A DNA stretch of 64,000 bases from VSJD01 sp964617825 (GCA_964617825.1 CAZTWL010000005.1:62001-126000); one strand, 5' to 3'. Positions 31,793 to 45,454 are shown, counted from the stretch's first letter. A program made the numbers and translations. The notes: generated by a model not told the origin, from the sequence alone.

Positions 31793-33979
31793 ATGAAAAT
31801 GAGTTTCTCTGTTAAGACTATGGCAGGCGTGCTGGTTGTTATGGCGTTCGGCCTGCTGCCGGCGCGGGCGGGCATTCAAACCTGGAATACGACCACCGGG
31901 GATTGGTCCGTGGCGGCGAACTGGACCACCGCCGTGCCGGTCGGCGGCGATGAGGTGGTCATCACCAATCGCGGCGCTCTGGTGCTTTTGACCAATTCGA
32001 CGCCGTGGCTGAGTTCGCTGGCGATCAGCAATGCGTCTCTGTCGTGCTCGAATTGGGATACGACGATTTACGTCACCAATGTGACGATCCTGAGCGGCGG
32101 CATCCTGACCTGCGCGGGCCCGTTCACCAACACGGCCATGTCGAATCGGGTGAGTGTGGTCTGCACCAACCTTTTCGTTGAAACCAAAGGCGCCATCAAT
32201 GTCGAAGGCAAGGGGTTTTCCGGCGGCGTTAACCTGACAGTCAACTATCAGCCCGGCCATGGACCAGGCGCCGTAAAAGCAACCGGTGGCGCCGGCCACG
32301 GCGGCGCCGGTCAAATCCGAAACAATTCTCTCTGGTGGACCAATACGGTATATGGGTCCGTTACGGCGCCATTGTATCCCGGCAGCGGAGGTGGCGCTGG
32401 GTCTTCTGTTAATATAGTCTATGGTGGGCATGGTGGTGGGGCCGTGTGTATTACCGCTGACCAGGTGGTGGTCAACGGCAGCATCAATGCGAATGCTACG
32501 TTGCCTTCGTCGCCGAACTATGTATATATCGGCAATGGCGATGGCGGATCGGGCGGCGGGATTTACATAACCTGCACTACGATTGCCGGCACCAATGGCG
32601 CCATTACGGCGGATGGCAGCGAGTGCAGCGCCCGCTTTACCGGGATGGCATTCCCGGGGGGTGGTGGCGGCGGCCGGATTGCGGTTGTTTACGACCCGGC
32701 GGCCCAAAATGCCGTGTCGCCCGTGCCCTCCCTGCGCTTTTCGGCTGCCGCGGGACTGGGCTCTGCGGTGGGCAATCGGCGCGGCAGCGCCGATATCGGC
32801 ACGTTGTATTTTTCCGACAGTTATTTCTTTTCGCCAACCAATCTCTTCAACGGCAAGTGGATGGCACCCGGTCTGACGACTTTTGCGGCCGCCGATCTGG
32901 TTCTCAGCAACGTCTGGGCGTGTCTGCCGACGGCGGCATTGACGATCACGAACACCATCGCAGTCCTGGGCACCAATTATCTTCAAAGTAAACTTCAGTT
33001 GACAAACGACAATGTTGTCGTGAGGGGCGGGGGCGTAACGGTCAGCGGCTCCTCGTTGATTTTGGGACGTAACGAACTATTCGATCCCGCCAGTCTGTAC
33101 CGCGGCCTTACTGTGGGTCCGGCGCTGATTTGCGCGAATGATCTGATCTTGACGAATGAAGCTTTTTTTTATGTCTATGCCGGGCTCACCAATAGCGGGA
33201 TGCCAATCGGCTATGGCGGCATGGTCAGTGCCGGCGGCGATGTCCTTGTGGCCACCAACTGCTGGATTTTGCCGGCCGCGCATCCGACTAACGGAGCGGT
33301 GGTGCTGTTCAGCATGCGTAATCTGATGCTAGATTCCGGCGGCGGCTTCAATGCCAATGTCCTTGGGTATGGCGGCGGCCGTGCCGCTGCGTCGGATGAT
33401 CACATAAAATGGGCATTTGGACCAGGTGCGGTTCCTTATAATGGTGGCGCCGGTTATGGCGGCAAGGGTTTGAAAGCTTACTATTATGTAGGCGGTGAAA
33501 CCTACGGTTCCTCCAATGCGCCGGTTGATCCGGGCAGCGGCGCGTCGTCGGGAGCGGGGTATGCATATTCAGGAGCGAATGGCGGCGGGAGCGTGCAGGT
33601 TCGCGCCGTCGATACGGTCCGCGTTCAAGGCGCGATCTTGGCCAATGGCGGCGGGATCGCCGGTTCATATAGTCCCGGTTCATCCGGCGGCAGCATTTAC
33701 ATCACCTGCCGCACATTTATCGGGGACTCCAATGGAGTGTTGTCCGCCAACGGCAGCAATTGCGCTCCATCCAGTGCAAGTGCCCCATATGATGGCGGTG
33801 GTGGCGGCGGCGGGCGGATCGCAGTGTGGCGGATCTTCGATCGGTCCCCGACGGCAATCTCCAACTATGTGGACGGCGGCCGTGGCGGATATTACAACAG
33901 CTTTATCACCGCCGCCCCCGGCACCATTGTCTGGGGTTGGATCGTGCCGCCTTCAGGCAGTATCGTATCGATATATTGA
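31793..33979 (+). CDS. Glycine-rich secreted protein (NW/GDxVxI-type repeats), paralog B
   Basis: A 728-aa paralog of the previous gene with the same plan: signal peptide ('KTMAGVLVVMAFGLLPARA'), NW-GDxVxI module ('TTGDWSVAANWTTAVPVGGD'), two glycine-rich blocks, and the identical type of end 'GWIVPPSGSIVSIY'. AGGA precedes the ATG at 31793. About 340 bp at the 5' end (31865-32204) are almost identical to 29485-29824, while the rest has diverged widely. It has its own terminator and is separate from paralog A. Function is unknown. Confidence 0.82.
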   Translation: MKMSFSVKTMAGVLVVMAFGLLPARAGIQTWNTTTGDWSVAANWTTAVPVGGDEVVITNRGALVLLTNSTPWLSSLAISNASLSCSNWDTTIYVTNVTILSGGILTCAGPFTNTAMSNRVSVVCTNLFVETKGAINVEGKGFSGGVNLTVNYQPGHGPGAVKATGGAGHGGAGQIRNNSLWWTNTVYGSVTAPLYPGSGGGAGSSVNIVYGGHGGGAVCITADQVVVNGSINANATLPSSPNYVYIGNGDGGSGGGIYITCTTIAGTNGAITADGSECSARFTGMAFPGGGGGGRIAVVYDPAAQNAVSPVPSLRFSAAAGLGSAVGNRRGSADIGTLYFSDSYFFSPTNLFNGKWMAPGLTTFAAADLVLSNVWACLPTAALTITNTIAVLGTNYLQSKLQLTNDNVVVRGGGVTVSGSSLILGRNELFDPASLYRGLTVGPALICANDLILTNEAFFYVYAGLTNSGMPIGYGGMVSAGGDVLVATNCWILPAAHPTNGAVVLFSMRNLMLDSGGGFNANVLGYGGGRAAASDDHIKWAFGPGAVPYNGGAGYGGKGLKAYYYVGGETYGSSNAPVDPGSGASSGAGYAYSGANGGGSVQVRAVDTVRVQGAILANGGGIAGSYSPGSSGGSIYITCRTFIGDSNGVLSANGSNCAPSSASAPYDGGGGGGGRIAVWRIFDRSPTAISNYVDGGRGGYYNSFITAAPGTIVWGWIVPPSGSIVSIY

Positions 33980-34050
33980 CGGTTGGGCCGCTGTGGTTGG
34001 CCGTTTGCGCGGCTTATCAAGGCCGGTTTGGCCTCCCCGATGCGTTGTCC

Positions 34051-34071
34051 GGCCGGTTTTCGGCCTTTTTT
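34051..34071 (+). terminator. Intrinsic terminator after paralog B
   Basis: GGCCG (34051-34055), loop GTTTT, CGGCC (34061-34065) followed by six Ts (34066-34071). The stem is short but GC-rich with a perfect T tract, 72 nt after the stop. Confidence 0.75.
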
Positions 34072-34194
34072 ATCCGCTTGATTTTACGGATTACTTCCGC
34101 TATTTTTATAGCTCGGTGAAACGGGTATTCCCAGCCTTCTGCAATCCCCGGGAATTTGTTTTGTCGTTAATGCACAATAAGGAGATCGTCTGCC

Positions 34195-37812
<3,618 letters not shown>

Positions 37813-37848
37813 GCTGGGCGGAAAACAAATTCCCTGTCAAATAAGGGC

Positions 37849-37883
37849 AAAGGTTGTGTTGGTGAATAACCAACACAACCTTT
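37849..37883. terminator. Bidirectional terminator between nifJ and lon
   Basis: AAAGGTTGTGTTGGT (37849-37863), loop GAATA, ACCAACACAACCTTT (37869-37883): a perfect 15-bp stem. It lies between the convergent ends of nifJ (37812) and lon (37912), and its A- and T-rich arm ends suit both strands. Confidence 0.85.
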
Positions 37884-37911
37884 CTCGTTTATGCGTTCGG
37901 CATGTTGTTTC

Positions 37912-40341
37912 TCAAAAACACAAAGCGGCGACTTCGGCGAACGTGCTCACGAAATGCGGGTGCAGGCCGCGCCGGATGTGCGCCGGCAAATCGTCGAAAT
38001 CGCGCTGGTTTTCCATTGGGAAAATAAGGTTGCGCACGTTGGCGCGTTTGGCGGCGAGCGTTTTTTCCTTTACGCCGCCAATGGCCATGACCAGGCCGGT
38101 CAGGGACAACTCGCCGGTCATGGCCCAGTGCGGCTTGATCGGTTTGCCGATCGCCAGGGAGTATAGGGCGCAGGCCATGGTAATGCCGGCTGAGGGGCCG
38201 TCTTTTGGAGTGGCGCCGGAAGGCACATGCAGATGGATGAAGTTTTTTTGGAAAAACCGGTTGGCTACGGGCTGATCGTTCAGGAACGAACGCACAAAGG
38301 TGTAGGCAATTTCCGACGATTCCACCATGACATTCCCGAGCTGGCCCGTCTGTTTGAAGCCGGGTTTCTCGGCCTCCACGCGGCTGGCTTCCACATAGAG
38401 CGTTTCTCCGCCCAGACTGGTCCAGGCCAGACCCATGACAACGCCGGGATGCGGCTTCCGGAACGGGTCCTCGTTGGAAAACAGCCTTTTGCCCAGCCAT
38501 TCCTGCAGATCCTTCGCGTCCACCCTGATGCGCAGGTTTCTGTGGCCAACGATTTTGCGGGCGGCCTTCCGGCAGATCTTTTTGATGGCATTCTCCATGC
38601 TCCTTACGCCCGGTTCGCGCGCATAGCCGTCGACGATTTCGCGCAGGGCCGGGGTGGTTAACTGAATCTGATTGTCTTTCAGCCCGCTGGCCTTGATCTG
38701 CTTGGTCAGGATAAACTTGAGGGCAATCTGCAACTTTTCCTCCAGAATATAGCCGGAGAGCTTGATGATTTCCATGCGATCGAGCAACGGGCGCGGGATC
38801 GTATCCAGAACGTTGGCCGTACAGACAAACAGCACATTGGAAAGATCGAAACGCACGTCCAGGTAGTGATCCAAAAATTCGCGGTTTTGTTCCGGGTCCA
38901 GCGTCTCCAACAAGGCGGAGGCCGGGTCGCCCTGGAAACTAGCGCCGATTTTGTCCACCTCGTCCAGCATGATCAGCGGATTCAAGCTTTTGCAAAGTTT
39001 CATGGCCTGGATGAATTTGCCGGGCATGGCGCCGATGTAGGTCCGCCGGTGTCCTTTGATCTCGGCCTCGTCCCGCATGCCGCCCAGCGAAAACCGGTAG
39101 AATTGGCGCCCCATGCTGGCCGCGATGGACCGGCCCAGCGATGTTTTACCCACCCCGGGCGGACCGACAAAACAAAGGATCGAGCCCGATACGCTTCCCT
39201 TGAGAATGCCTACGGAAAGAAACTCCAGGATGCGCTCCTTCACATCGTCCAGACCGTAATGATCGCGGTTCAAGATGGCTTCCGCCTGCTTCAGGTTGTA
39301 ATTCTCCGGCGTAAACACACCCCAGGGCAGGCTTGTCAACCAATCCAGATAATTGCGCGATACGTTGAACTCCGGCGACGAGGGATCCAGCAAACTAAGC
39401 TTGGACATTTCCTCATCGATGCGCTCGGTGGCCTCGGGAGTCAGCGTCAGGGCTTTCAGACGTTCGCGAAATTGTTCGATCTCGGCCTCCTTGCCCTCCT
39501 TGGCCAGGCCGAGTTCCTTTTTGATCGCTTTCAACTGCTCCCGCAGGAAGAAATCGCGCTGTTGCTTGCTGACCTTTTCTTCGATTTGCTGGTTGATCTT
39601 GACCTGGATTCTGGAAACATCCAATTCCTTTTTCAGAAGCAGGAGCGCTTTTTCGATGCGCTGGCGAATGCTGGTTGTCTCCAGAATATCCTGGAGTTCG
39701 ACCGGGCTGGACGTGGTCATGGCCGACGCAAAATCGGCCAGCCGGCCCGGATCGTTCAGGTTGGCGCGGCCCAGAAACATGTTGAGCTCATCCTTGAACA
39801 TGGGGTTAAGCTTGGTCAGGTCCCGAATGGCCGAGATGATGGCCACCGCGTAGGCCTTCAATTCCTCGTTGACGGTCATTTCCGACTCGAACAGGTAACG
39901 GACCTGCGCCATGATTACCGGCTCCCTGGCCAGAATGGCCTCGACATGGAAACGCTCCAACACGCTCAACATGACCTGCACGGGAGCGTCCGGACCTTCC
40001 TGATGCGCCCGTAGCAACTCTGCCACCACTCCCACGGAATAGAGATCCTCGACCTTTAGCGGCTCGTTTGCCGGACGTTCAGCCTGTGGGCGCATCAGGA
40101 TAATGCCGACATATTTTGCTGAAGATTTGGCAATATCCACGATGGTTCTTTTGGCCCGGGGATCTTCCAGGATCATGGGCACAATCATCTTGGGGAACAC
40201 CGGGCGGTCCCCGATAATGATGATCGGCAGTTTTTCCGGCAGCATGTTCCGCAGCAGCACCACTCGTTTTTCATCGCGCGGCAAAGCATCGTTCGACGGC
40301 GCGGGCTCCTCGTTTTTTTCATCCTGAGGATCATTGGCCAT
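37912..40341 (-). CDS. lon: ATP-dependent protease Lon
   Basis: An 809-aa Lon protease. The N-terminal substrate domain begins 'VVLLRNMLPEKLPIIIIGDRPVFPKMIVPM'. The AAA+ module has Walker A 'GPPGVGKTSLGR' (about 390-401) and 'NPLIMLDEVDKIGASFQGDP'. The protease domain has the Ser in 'PKDGPSAGITMA' (about 717) and the Lys in 'GGVKEKTLAA' (about 760), the usual 43 residues apart. It degrades damaged and short-lived regulatory proteins in the cytoplasm. The N-terminal tail of about 30 charged residues is longer than in E. coli Lon. Start at 40341; no operon partner. Confidence 0.97.
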   Translation of the reverse strand: MANDPQDEKNEEPAPSNDALPRDEKRVVLLRNMLPEKLPIIIIGDRPVFPKMIVPMILEDPRAKRTIVDIAKSSAKYVGIILMRPQAERPANEPLKVEDLYSVGVVAELLRAHQEGPDAPVQVMLSVLERFHVEAILAREPVIMAQVRYLFESEMTVNEELKAYAVAIISAIRDLTKLNPMFKDELNMFLGRANLNDPGRLADFASAMTTSSPVELQDILETTSIRQRIEKALLLLKKELDVSRIQVKINQQIEEKVSKQQRDFFLREQLKAIKKELGLAKEGKEAEIEQFRERLKALTLTPEATERIDEEMSKLSLLDPSSPEFNVSRNYLDWLTSLPWGVFTPENYNLKQAEAILNRDHYGLDDVKERILEFLSVGILKGSVSGSILCFVGPPGVGKTSLGRSIAASMGRQFYRFSLGGMRDEAEIKGHRRTYIGAMPGKFIQAMKLCKSLNPLIMLDEVDKIGASFQGDPASALLETLDPEQNREFLDHYLDVRFDLSNVLFVCTANVLDTIPRPLLDRMEIIKLSGYILEEKLQIALKFILTKQIKASGLKDNQIQLTTPALREIVDGYAREPGVRSMENAIKKICRKAARKIVGHRNLRIRVDAKDLQEWLGKRLFSNEDPFRKPHPGVVMGLAWTSLGGETLYVEASRVEAEKPGFKQTGQLGNVMVESSEIAYTFVRSFLNDQPVANRFFQKNFIHLHVPSGATPKDGPSAGITMACALYSLAIGKPIKPHWAMTGELSLTGLVMAIGGVKEKTLAAKRANVRNLIFPMENQRDFDDLPAHIRRGLHPHFVSTFAEVAALCF

Positions 40342-40534
40342 GACAAATCCTTTCCATTATTGCGGACCTGCTGATGCGAGCAAAGCCATCGACTTAAAGG
40401 CATCCGCCATGGATGCCTGAGAACACTGGTGAGAAGGCAAATGCAACCCGACCGAGGCATTCCATGTCAGTGACGTCCGCGATCAGATTCATGTTTATGA
40501 ATATTCCCAACGTTCAAGGTCCTGTCAATATCCG

Positions 40535-41242
40535 TCACTTCAGCTGAGCCGCCGCAAATTCCCAGTTTGCCAGGTGGTCCAGAAAAGTTTGCACAAAGTC
40601 TTTGCGGCGGTTCTGGTAATCAAGGTAGTAAGCATGTTCCCACACGTCGCAAGTCAGCAACGCGGTTTGACCATGGGCCAGAGGAGTATCCGCGTTCGAT
40701 GTTTTGACAATCTGCAGCCGTGCGCCATCCTGCACCAGCCAAACCCAGCCGCTGCCGAATTGAGCTACGGCTGTGGTCGCGAAAGCGTTCTTGAATTCAT
40801 CGAAACTGCCGAAGGACTTTGTGATCAGGTCGAGCAGACGGCCTGTTGGCCGGCCGCCGCCGCCGGGCTTCATGCTATTCCAGAAAAATGAGTGATTCCA
40901 GGCCTGGGCCGCATTATTGAAAATGGCCGCCTTATCGGCCGTGCCGGCGCTTCCCACCACCACCTTTTCAAGCGGCTGTCCGGACCAGGGCGTGCCGGCT
41001 ACCAGTTTGTTCAGGGTGTCGACATAGGCCTGATGATGCTTGCCGTAGTGAAAACCCATTGTCCGAGCCGATATGAACGGCTCCAGTGCGTCGGGGGCAT
41101 AAGGCAGGGGCGGCAATTGCAGCTCCTTGGCGGTGGCCGTTTCCGGCGTGGCCGGTTCCTGAGCCCAGACGGAGACGGCCAGAAAAACGAGAGGAACAAA
41201 CAGCGGTACTCTTAAATAGGTTTGGGTAATCCTGTCATTCAT
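40535..41242 (-). CDS. sodB: Secreted Fe/Mn superoxide dismutase
   Basis: A 235-aa SOD. The first 27 residues form a signal peptide (hydrophobic 'VPLFVPLVFLAVSVWA' then QEP). The mature protein has the family start 'LPYAPDALEPFISARTMGFHYGKHHQAYV', and the metal ligands are His65, the His of 'AWNHSFFW' and Asp/His of 'CDVWEHAYYLDY'. Metal preference (Fe or Mn) cannot be settled from the sequence. AAGGAGGAAG gives the start at 41242; upstream in-frame codons add a spurious basic stretch. Export implies a role against superoxide in the periplasm. The 291-nt gap upstream (41243-41533) shows no further gene. Confidence 0.93.
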   Translation of the reverse strand: MNDRITQTYLRVPLFVPLVFLAVSVWAQEPATPETATAKELQLPPLPYAPDALEPFISARTMGFHYGKHHQAYVDTLNKLVAGTPWSGQPLEKVVVGSAGTADKAAIFNNAAQAWNHSFFWNSMKPGGGGRPTGRLLDLITKSFGSFDEFKNAFATTAVAQFGSGWVWLVQDGARLQIVKTSNADTPLAHGQTALLTCDVWEHAYYLDYQNRRKDFVQTFLDHLANWEFAAAQLK

Positions 41243-41533
41243 GTTCTTCCTCCTTTGTCTGAATCTGTTCTTTAATGTATGCCTGCGTTGTTTTCTTTTA
41301 TGTGAGTTGTCCGTACCGTTTGGGCTGTTACACCAGTTTAAAACAAGACTTTGCCCTTTATTTGCAAATCTTAAAATAAAGAGGCGCCTCCCGCAATTAG
41401 GGGATCTCTTAAAAACGCAGGCGAAATACCTGAGAAAGCAAGCCGCGTATAAAAAGCCGGCGTCCAAGTGATGGCTAACAATCAATCGGCTTAGCTGGAT
41501 ATGTCGTGAACCTTTTTCGGAGGCCGGTTCTCA

Positions 41534-42397
41534 TCAGGCATAAGCCATCATAATGCGCTTTAGTGCGTCATGGTCAACGGGCTGGGTCCCCAGCGGTTCC
41601 TGCCTGCAGACGGAAAAGCGAGATTCATATGACGGTCCGGTGGACTCGAAGAGCACCCCAACCGGAATCTGCTCGCCCCAGATCATTGCGGTATCCATTG
41701 CCTTGTGCCAATCATGCGGGTCGTACTCCTCCGATAAAGGCACGCAACGGTCATTGTACCACTTAAAAGTATTGATTTTGTTAAAGGAAACACAAGGTTG
41801 GAGAATGTCCACCAGAGCGAAGCCCTCGTGCTGGATGGCGCGGCAGATCATACCTGCGAGGTGATCTTCCATTCCGGAAAAACCTCGCGCCACAAAGCCA
41901 ACTTTCATTGCCACGGCGACGGCCACGGGGTTGAACGCGGCCGATTGAACGCCGTGCGGCTGAGCCTTGGTGATAAAGCCTGCATCCGAAGTCGGACTTG
42001 CCTGCCCTTTGGTCAGGCCGTAGACCTGATTGTCATGGACCAGTGCCGTGATGTTGATATTGCGCCTGATGGCCGCCAAAAAATGATTGCCACCCTCGCC
42101 GTACATACAGCCATCGCCGCTTTCCGCAATCACCTTCAATGCCGAATTGGCAAGTTTCGCGCCCGTGGCCACGGGCAATGCCCGCCCGTGGAGCCCATTG
42201 AACACGTTCGCCTTCAGGTAGTGGGGAGCTTTGGCCGCTTGACCGATCCCCGAGACAAACAGCACTTGGTGCGGAGCAAGGCCGGAAGCCAACAACGCCT
42301 GTTTCAGGGCCTTAAGTATGCCGAAGTTTCCGCAGCCCGGGCACCAGGCCGTCTCAAAAGCGCCGTAGTCGTTGAGAGTTAACGTGTTGCTACGCAT
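41534..42397 (-). CDS. korB: 2-oxoacid:ferredoxin oxidoreductase beta subunit (KorB-like)
   Basis: A 287-aa beta subunit. 'WCPGCGNFGILKALKQALL' carries the cluster/TPP cysteines near residues 19-22. The TPP loop is 'VIAESGDGCMYGEGGNHFLAAIRRNINI', with the downstream 'HDNQVYGLTKGQASPTS'. It pairs with the alpha-gamma subunit to oxidise 2-oxoglutarate or another 2-oxoacid with ferredoxin. The start overlaps the alpha gene by 8 nt, so they are coupled. No separate ferredoxin-like delta subunit is encoded next to it. Confidence 0.95.
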   Translation of the reverse strand: MRSNTLTLNDYGAFETAWCPGCGNFGILKALKQALLASGLAPHQVLFVSGIGQAAKAPHYLKANVFNGLHGRALPVATGAKLANSALKVIAESGDGCMYGEGGNHFLAAIRRNINITALVHDNQVYGLTKGQASPTSDAGFITKAQPHGVQSAAFNPVAVAVAMKVGFVARGFSGMEDHLAGMICRAIQHEGFALVDILQPCVSFNKINTFKWYNDRCVPLSEEYDPHDWHKAMDTAMIWGEQIPVGVLFESTGPSYESRFSVCRQEPLGTQPVDHDALKRIMMAYA

Positions 42398-44075
42398 GGT
42401 TAAGTCCCTCGCTGATTTGCTCCGGAGTCAAGGGCAACCCGTCATAACGGCTAACCAGGCTGCCGACCGTAAACCCCGATTCTCTGCGGATGAGCCGCGC
42501 GAACTGGCCCAGGGCGTTCCCTTCCACACACACCACACGGCGTGCTCCCCGCAACCGATGCAGAAACTGTGCGGGCACCAACGGCCACACCTGAGAAAAG
42601 TGGAGTGTGGCCACGTTCTGCCCCGTAGCGCGCATGCCGGCGGCCGCTTCATTGACGGCGCCTTTTGTGGAGCCCCAGTTTAGCAGCAGGATATCCGGAG
42701 CTTCACTTCCATCGTATTCGGGGGCCACGACGTTATCCGTAAGGACCTTCATTTTGCGCAGCCGCTTCTCAACCATTTTCGTCCGCAACTTCAAGTCCTC
42801 GGTAATATGCCCGTCTTCGTCGTGTTCATCGCTGTCGGCCACGACCAAGTCCTGGCTTGCACCGGGGATCCGACGGGGAGAAACACCCGATGCCGTGAGG
42901 GCGTACCGCTGATACAACTCCGGCGATGGTATCTGCGGAGGGCGCTCGAGGGCCGCCTCGCCATTCAATTTGAAGGGCAGGACGTCGCGATACGAATCCG
43001 CAAGAAACTGATCGGTGAGCAGGAACACCGGGCCCTGGCTTGCATCGGCCAGAGCCAAAGCGCGGTGCATGAGCTCGAAGCACTCTTCGATGGAACCGGG
43101 GGCGAAGATTGCACGCGGGAATTCGCCGTGGCCAGCGTGCAGCACAAAATCAAGGTCCGCCTGCTCCGTCCGCGTCGGCAGCCCTGTTGCCGGTCCCGGG
43201 CGTTGGGCAACGACAACAACTACCGGCGTCTCAGTCATGGCGGCCAGGCTGACGCCTTCTGTCATCAGCGCGAATCCGCCGCCGGAAGTCACCGTCATGC
43301 TGCGGCTCCCGGCAAAAGATGCTCCGATGGCCATGTTGATTGCCGCGATTTCGTCTTCGGCCTGCTCAACGATCAGTCCCATCGTGTCGGCGTGCTTGAC
43401 AAGGTTTAAGGCAATCGAAGTGGATGGTGACATCGGGTAAAATGCGCAGAACTTGACACCGCCCGCCAGTGCGCCAAGAGCCAGGGCATCGTTTCCGTTG
43501 AGCATGAGCCGGGAGACGGATGTGTCAGCTTGCGCGAGTTTGGGGATAAGCCGAGGCGCCGACTCTGCCCATGCGTACGCCGCATCAACCGCATTGTGGT
43601 TGGCCTCCTCGACGGTAGCGTCTTTGCTGTCGAAATAAGCTGCCACGGCTTCGCTCACGACCGACTTGTCAAGCCCTAGAAGCGCAGCCACAACCCCCAA
43701 GGCCACGATGTTTTTATATTTTTGGTCCGCCAATTCCTTGAATGGCACGCTCACACACCGAACCGCTTCTGTGGCGGCAGAGGCGTCAATGACAACGACC
43801 CCATCGGCCTTTAAAACCTCGTCCCGGTGAAGCCGCGCGGTGTTAACATCGAGTGCCACGAGAACGTCGATAGGCACTTGCGGCGCAATTACCGGCGCAG
43901 CGCCCACACGGATGGAAAAAGTGTTGTGCCCGCCTCGAATGCGAGACATGTAAGTCTGCGTCACGAGGATGTGGCGTCCGCTCCTCACGAGACTCCTGGC
44001 CAGGAGTTCGCCTACGGTCACAAGCCCCTGACCTGCCTCGCCACCTATGACAACTTGGAGCGTATGTGTATCCAT
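42390..44075 (-). CDS. korA: 2-oxoacid:ferredoxin oxidoreductase, fused gamma-alpha subunit (KorA-like)
   Basis: A 561-aa protein. The N-terminal gamma domain ('VVIGGEAGQGLVTVGELLARSLVRSG', 'TQTYMSRIRGGHNTFSIRV') is fused to the alpha subunit ('FCAFYPMSPSTSIALNLVKHADTMGLIVEQAEDEIAAINMAIGAS', 'TSGGGFALMTEGVSLAAM', 'GPATGLPTRTEQADL'). The start at 44075 (MDTHTLQVVIGG) is the family start; the longer frame is not. It precedes korB with an 8-nt overlap. Specificity (2-oxoglutarate, pyruvate or branched-chain) is open. Confidence 0.94.
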   Translation of the reverse strand: MDTHTLQVVIGGEAGQGLVTVGELLARSLVRSGRHILVTQTYMSRIRGGHNTFSIRVGAAPVIAPQVPIDVLVALDVNTARLHRDEVLKADGVVVIDASAATEAVRCVSVPFKELADQKYKNIVALGVVAALLGLDKSVVSEAVAAYFDSKDATVEEANHNAVDAAYAWAESAPRLIPKLAQADTSVSRLMLNGNDALALGALAGGVKFCAFYPMSPSTSIALNLVKHADTMGLIVEQAEDEIAAINMAIGASFAGSRSMTVTSGGGFALMTEGVSLAAMTETPVVVVVAQRPGPATGLPTRTEQADLDFVLHAGHGEFPRAIFAPGSIEECFELMHRALALADASQGPVFLLTDQFLADSYRDVLPFKLNGEAALERPPQIPSPELYQRYALTASGVSPRRIPGASQDLVVADSDEHDEDGHITEDLKLRTKMVEKRLRKMKVLTDNVVAPEYDGSEAPDILLLNWGSTKGAVNEAAAGMRATGQNVATLHFSQVWPLVPAQFLHRLRGARRVVCVEGNALGQFARLIRRESGFTVGSLVSRYDGLPLTPEQISEGLNHA

Positions 44076-44294
44076 GACTAAATCGACTTTCTGCTTTCGC
44101 TGCAGCGCAATGCCCGGCACAAATGCGCCTGCAGGAATCCGTTGTCTTTGGCTGTGCAGTCCATTCCGGAACATCAGCCATCCGCTGCATTTTTCACAAT
44201 CCCGCTCAGCGGTTGGTCAGGCATGAAGCGCTCTATTCAGGCAACGAACACCTTGCGCCCCGCTTTCGCCGACAGCTCGAACCAAACTTGTTCT

Positions 44295-44308
44295 CCTGTA
44301 CTTACAGG
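44295..44308. promoter_or_regulatory. Small palindrome upstream of korAB, possible operator
   Basis: CCTGTA, CT, TACAGG at 44295-44308, about 220 nt before the korA start and beside a strongly AT-rich stretch (44309-44370) that could hold a promoter. The rest of the 519-nt gap 44076-44594 shows no gene I can support. Confidence 0.3.
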
Positions 44309-44594
44309 TAATATTAGCATCATATATTTTCCTTAGCTATAATAATTTTAAATTATTTATAAATTATGCGATACGCGAACCAATTGCCATGGGGTATAAC
44401 CCTGCTGTTGAGGTTGGGGCGTCGCTTTTTGACGCTGGCGATCGCATTAAGGATGAACCAAATGCGTTGTTCTGGTGTAGGAACGACCGGCCATTTAGCG
44501 CGGTTGTCAAAGTTCCGAACGTCCTGTTGCGTATGAAGGAGGACTATGACGGCGTCGAGCCATCGCCCATCTTTCGTCTGTATCCACGGGTTGA

Positions 44595-45341
44595 TTATTT
44601 AGAACACCACTGATAACCAACATAAAATGAAGCCGTGTTAGGCCCCGCAAAGTCGCGGCCGGCGGAAAGCAAAAAATGATGCTGTTCGCCGAAATTGATA
44701 ATAGCGCCTGCATTAAATCCAGTGCTGCTTTCGCCATCCTTGACATTTGGAGTTTGATGGAAAACTTCGGTGCCCAGGATGAGCTGTTCTGTTATGTTGC
44801 GTTGCACTTCCCAGCCCGTGAACCAGTAATTTTTGTTGTCCGCCCCGGGATTATTCCAGTAGCCTCCTCCGCCATACGTTTTCCATGGGCCCCAACTTTT
44901 CTGAATCCAAAGTGGCAGAAAGACCTGAGTATTGCCGCTTCCCAAACTTTTATTTTCATCGCCGGTTGGAAGCAAGACAATCGGGAAGGATCCCACCTGC
45001 GGACGTGTGTCGGTCTCCTGGATGAATCTGAACTTGAGGCCTAACTCCATATCGGCAAAACCATAATGGGCTGGCATCCCATCTGGTTTGACATAGTCGA
45101 GCGGAGCAATCAGATGGATTTGAACATTGGAGACAATCCCGTAATTGAGTTCAACATGAGGCGCCGTGCAAATTGTCTCATCGCGGTCGAAGCTGCCCTG
45201 TGAGGCGGCATACACCTCCCAATGTTTGTATTCCACAGGTTCTGGATCATCGGTTCGAAAAGGGGGCCCGGCAAAAGCGGCGATAGAGCTTGAGATGCAA
45301 ATCAGAATAATTATCCAAATGCGATTAACCATGGCGCACAT
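44595..45341 (-). CDS. Secreted outer-membrane barrel-like protein at the end of the Cus-like operon
   Basis: A 248-aa protein with a signal peptide ('IWIIILICISSSIAAFA' then GPPFRTDDPEPVEY). The mature part consists of alternating beta strands, 'HVELNYGIVSNVQIHLIAPLDYV', 'ADMELGLKFRFIQE', 'VGSFPIVLLPTGDENKSLGSG' and 'HHFLLSAGRDFAGPNTASFYVGYQW', with the aromatic-rich closing strand typical of outer-membrane barrels. It resembles the MetA-pathway-of-phenol-degradation-like transporters. It starts 113 nt after the RND pump in the same direction, so it may be part of the metal-efflux operon. The start may also be 45332. Confidence 0.72.
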   Translation of the reverse strand: MCAMVNRIWIIILICISSSIAAFAGPPFRTDDPEPVEYKHWEVYAASQGSFDRDETICTAPHVELNYGIVSNVQIHLIAPLDYVKPDGMPAHYGFADMELGLKFRFIQETDTRPQVGSFPIVLLPTGDENKSLGSGNTQVFLPLWIQKSWGPWKTYGGGGYWNNPGADNKNYWFTGWEVQRNITEQLILGTEVFHQTPNVKDGESSTGFNAGAIINFGEQHHFLLSAGRDFAGPNTASFYVGYQWCSK

Positions 45342-45454
45342 CTTGATTTTCGCGGGTCCAAGAATGTAAAAGATGGCCGATGCTCCGGTCAACGTCAGGT
45401 CGACCGGCCTGGTTGGCAGCACTGCTTTATGTTTCTTCTCAAGCATATTTCAGG

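Noticed and set aside
44389..44613. A 74-codon plus-strand frame in the gap upstream of korA
   Set aside because: No recognisable family or ribosome-binding site, and it overlaps the end of a real gene. It could be a relic but cannot be supported.
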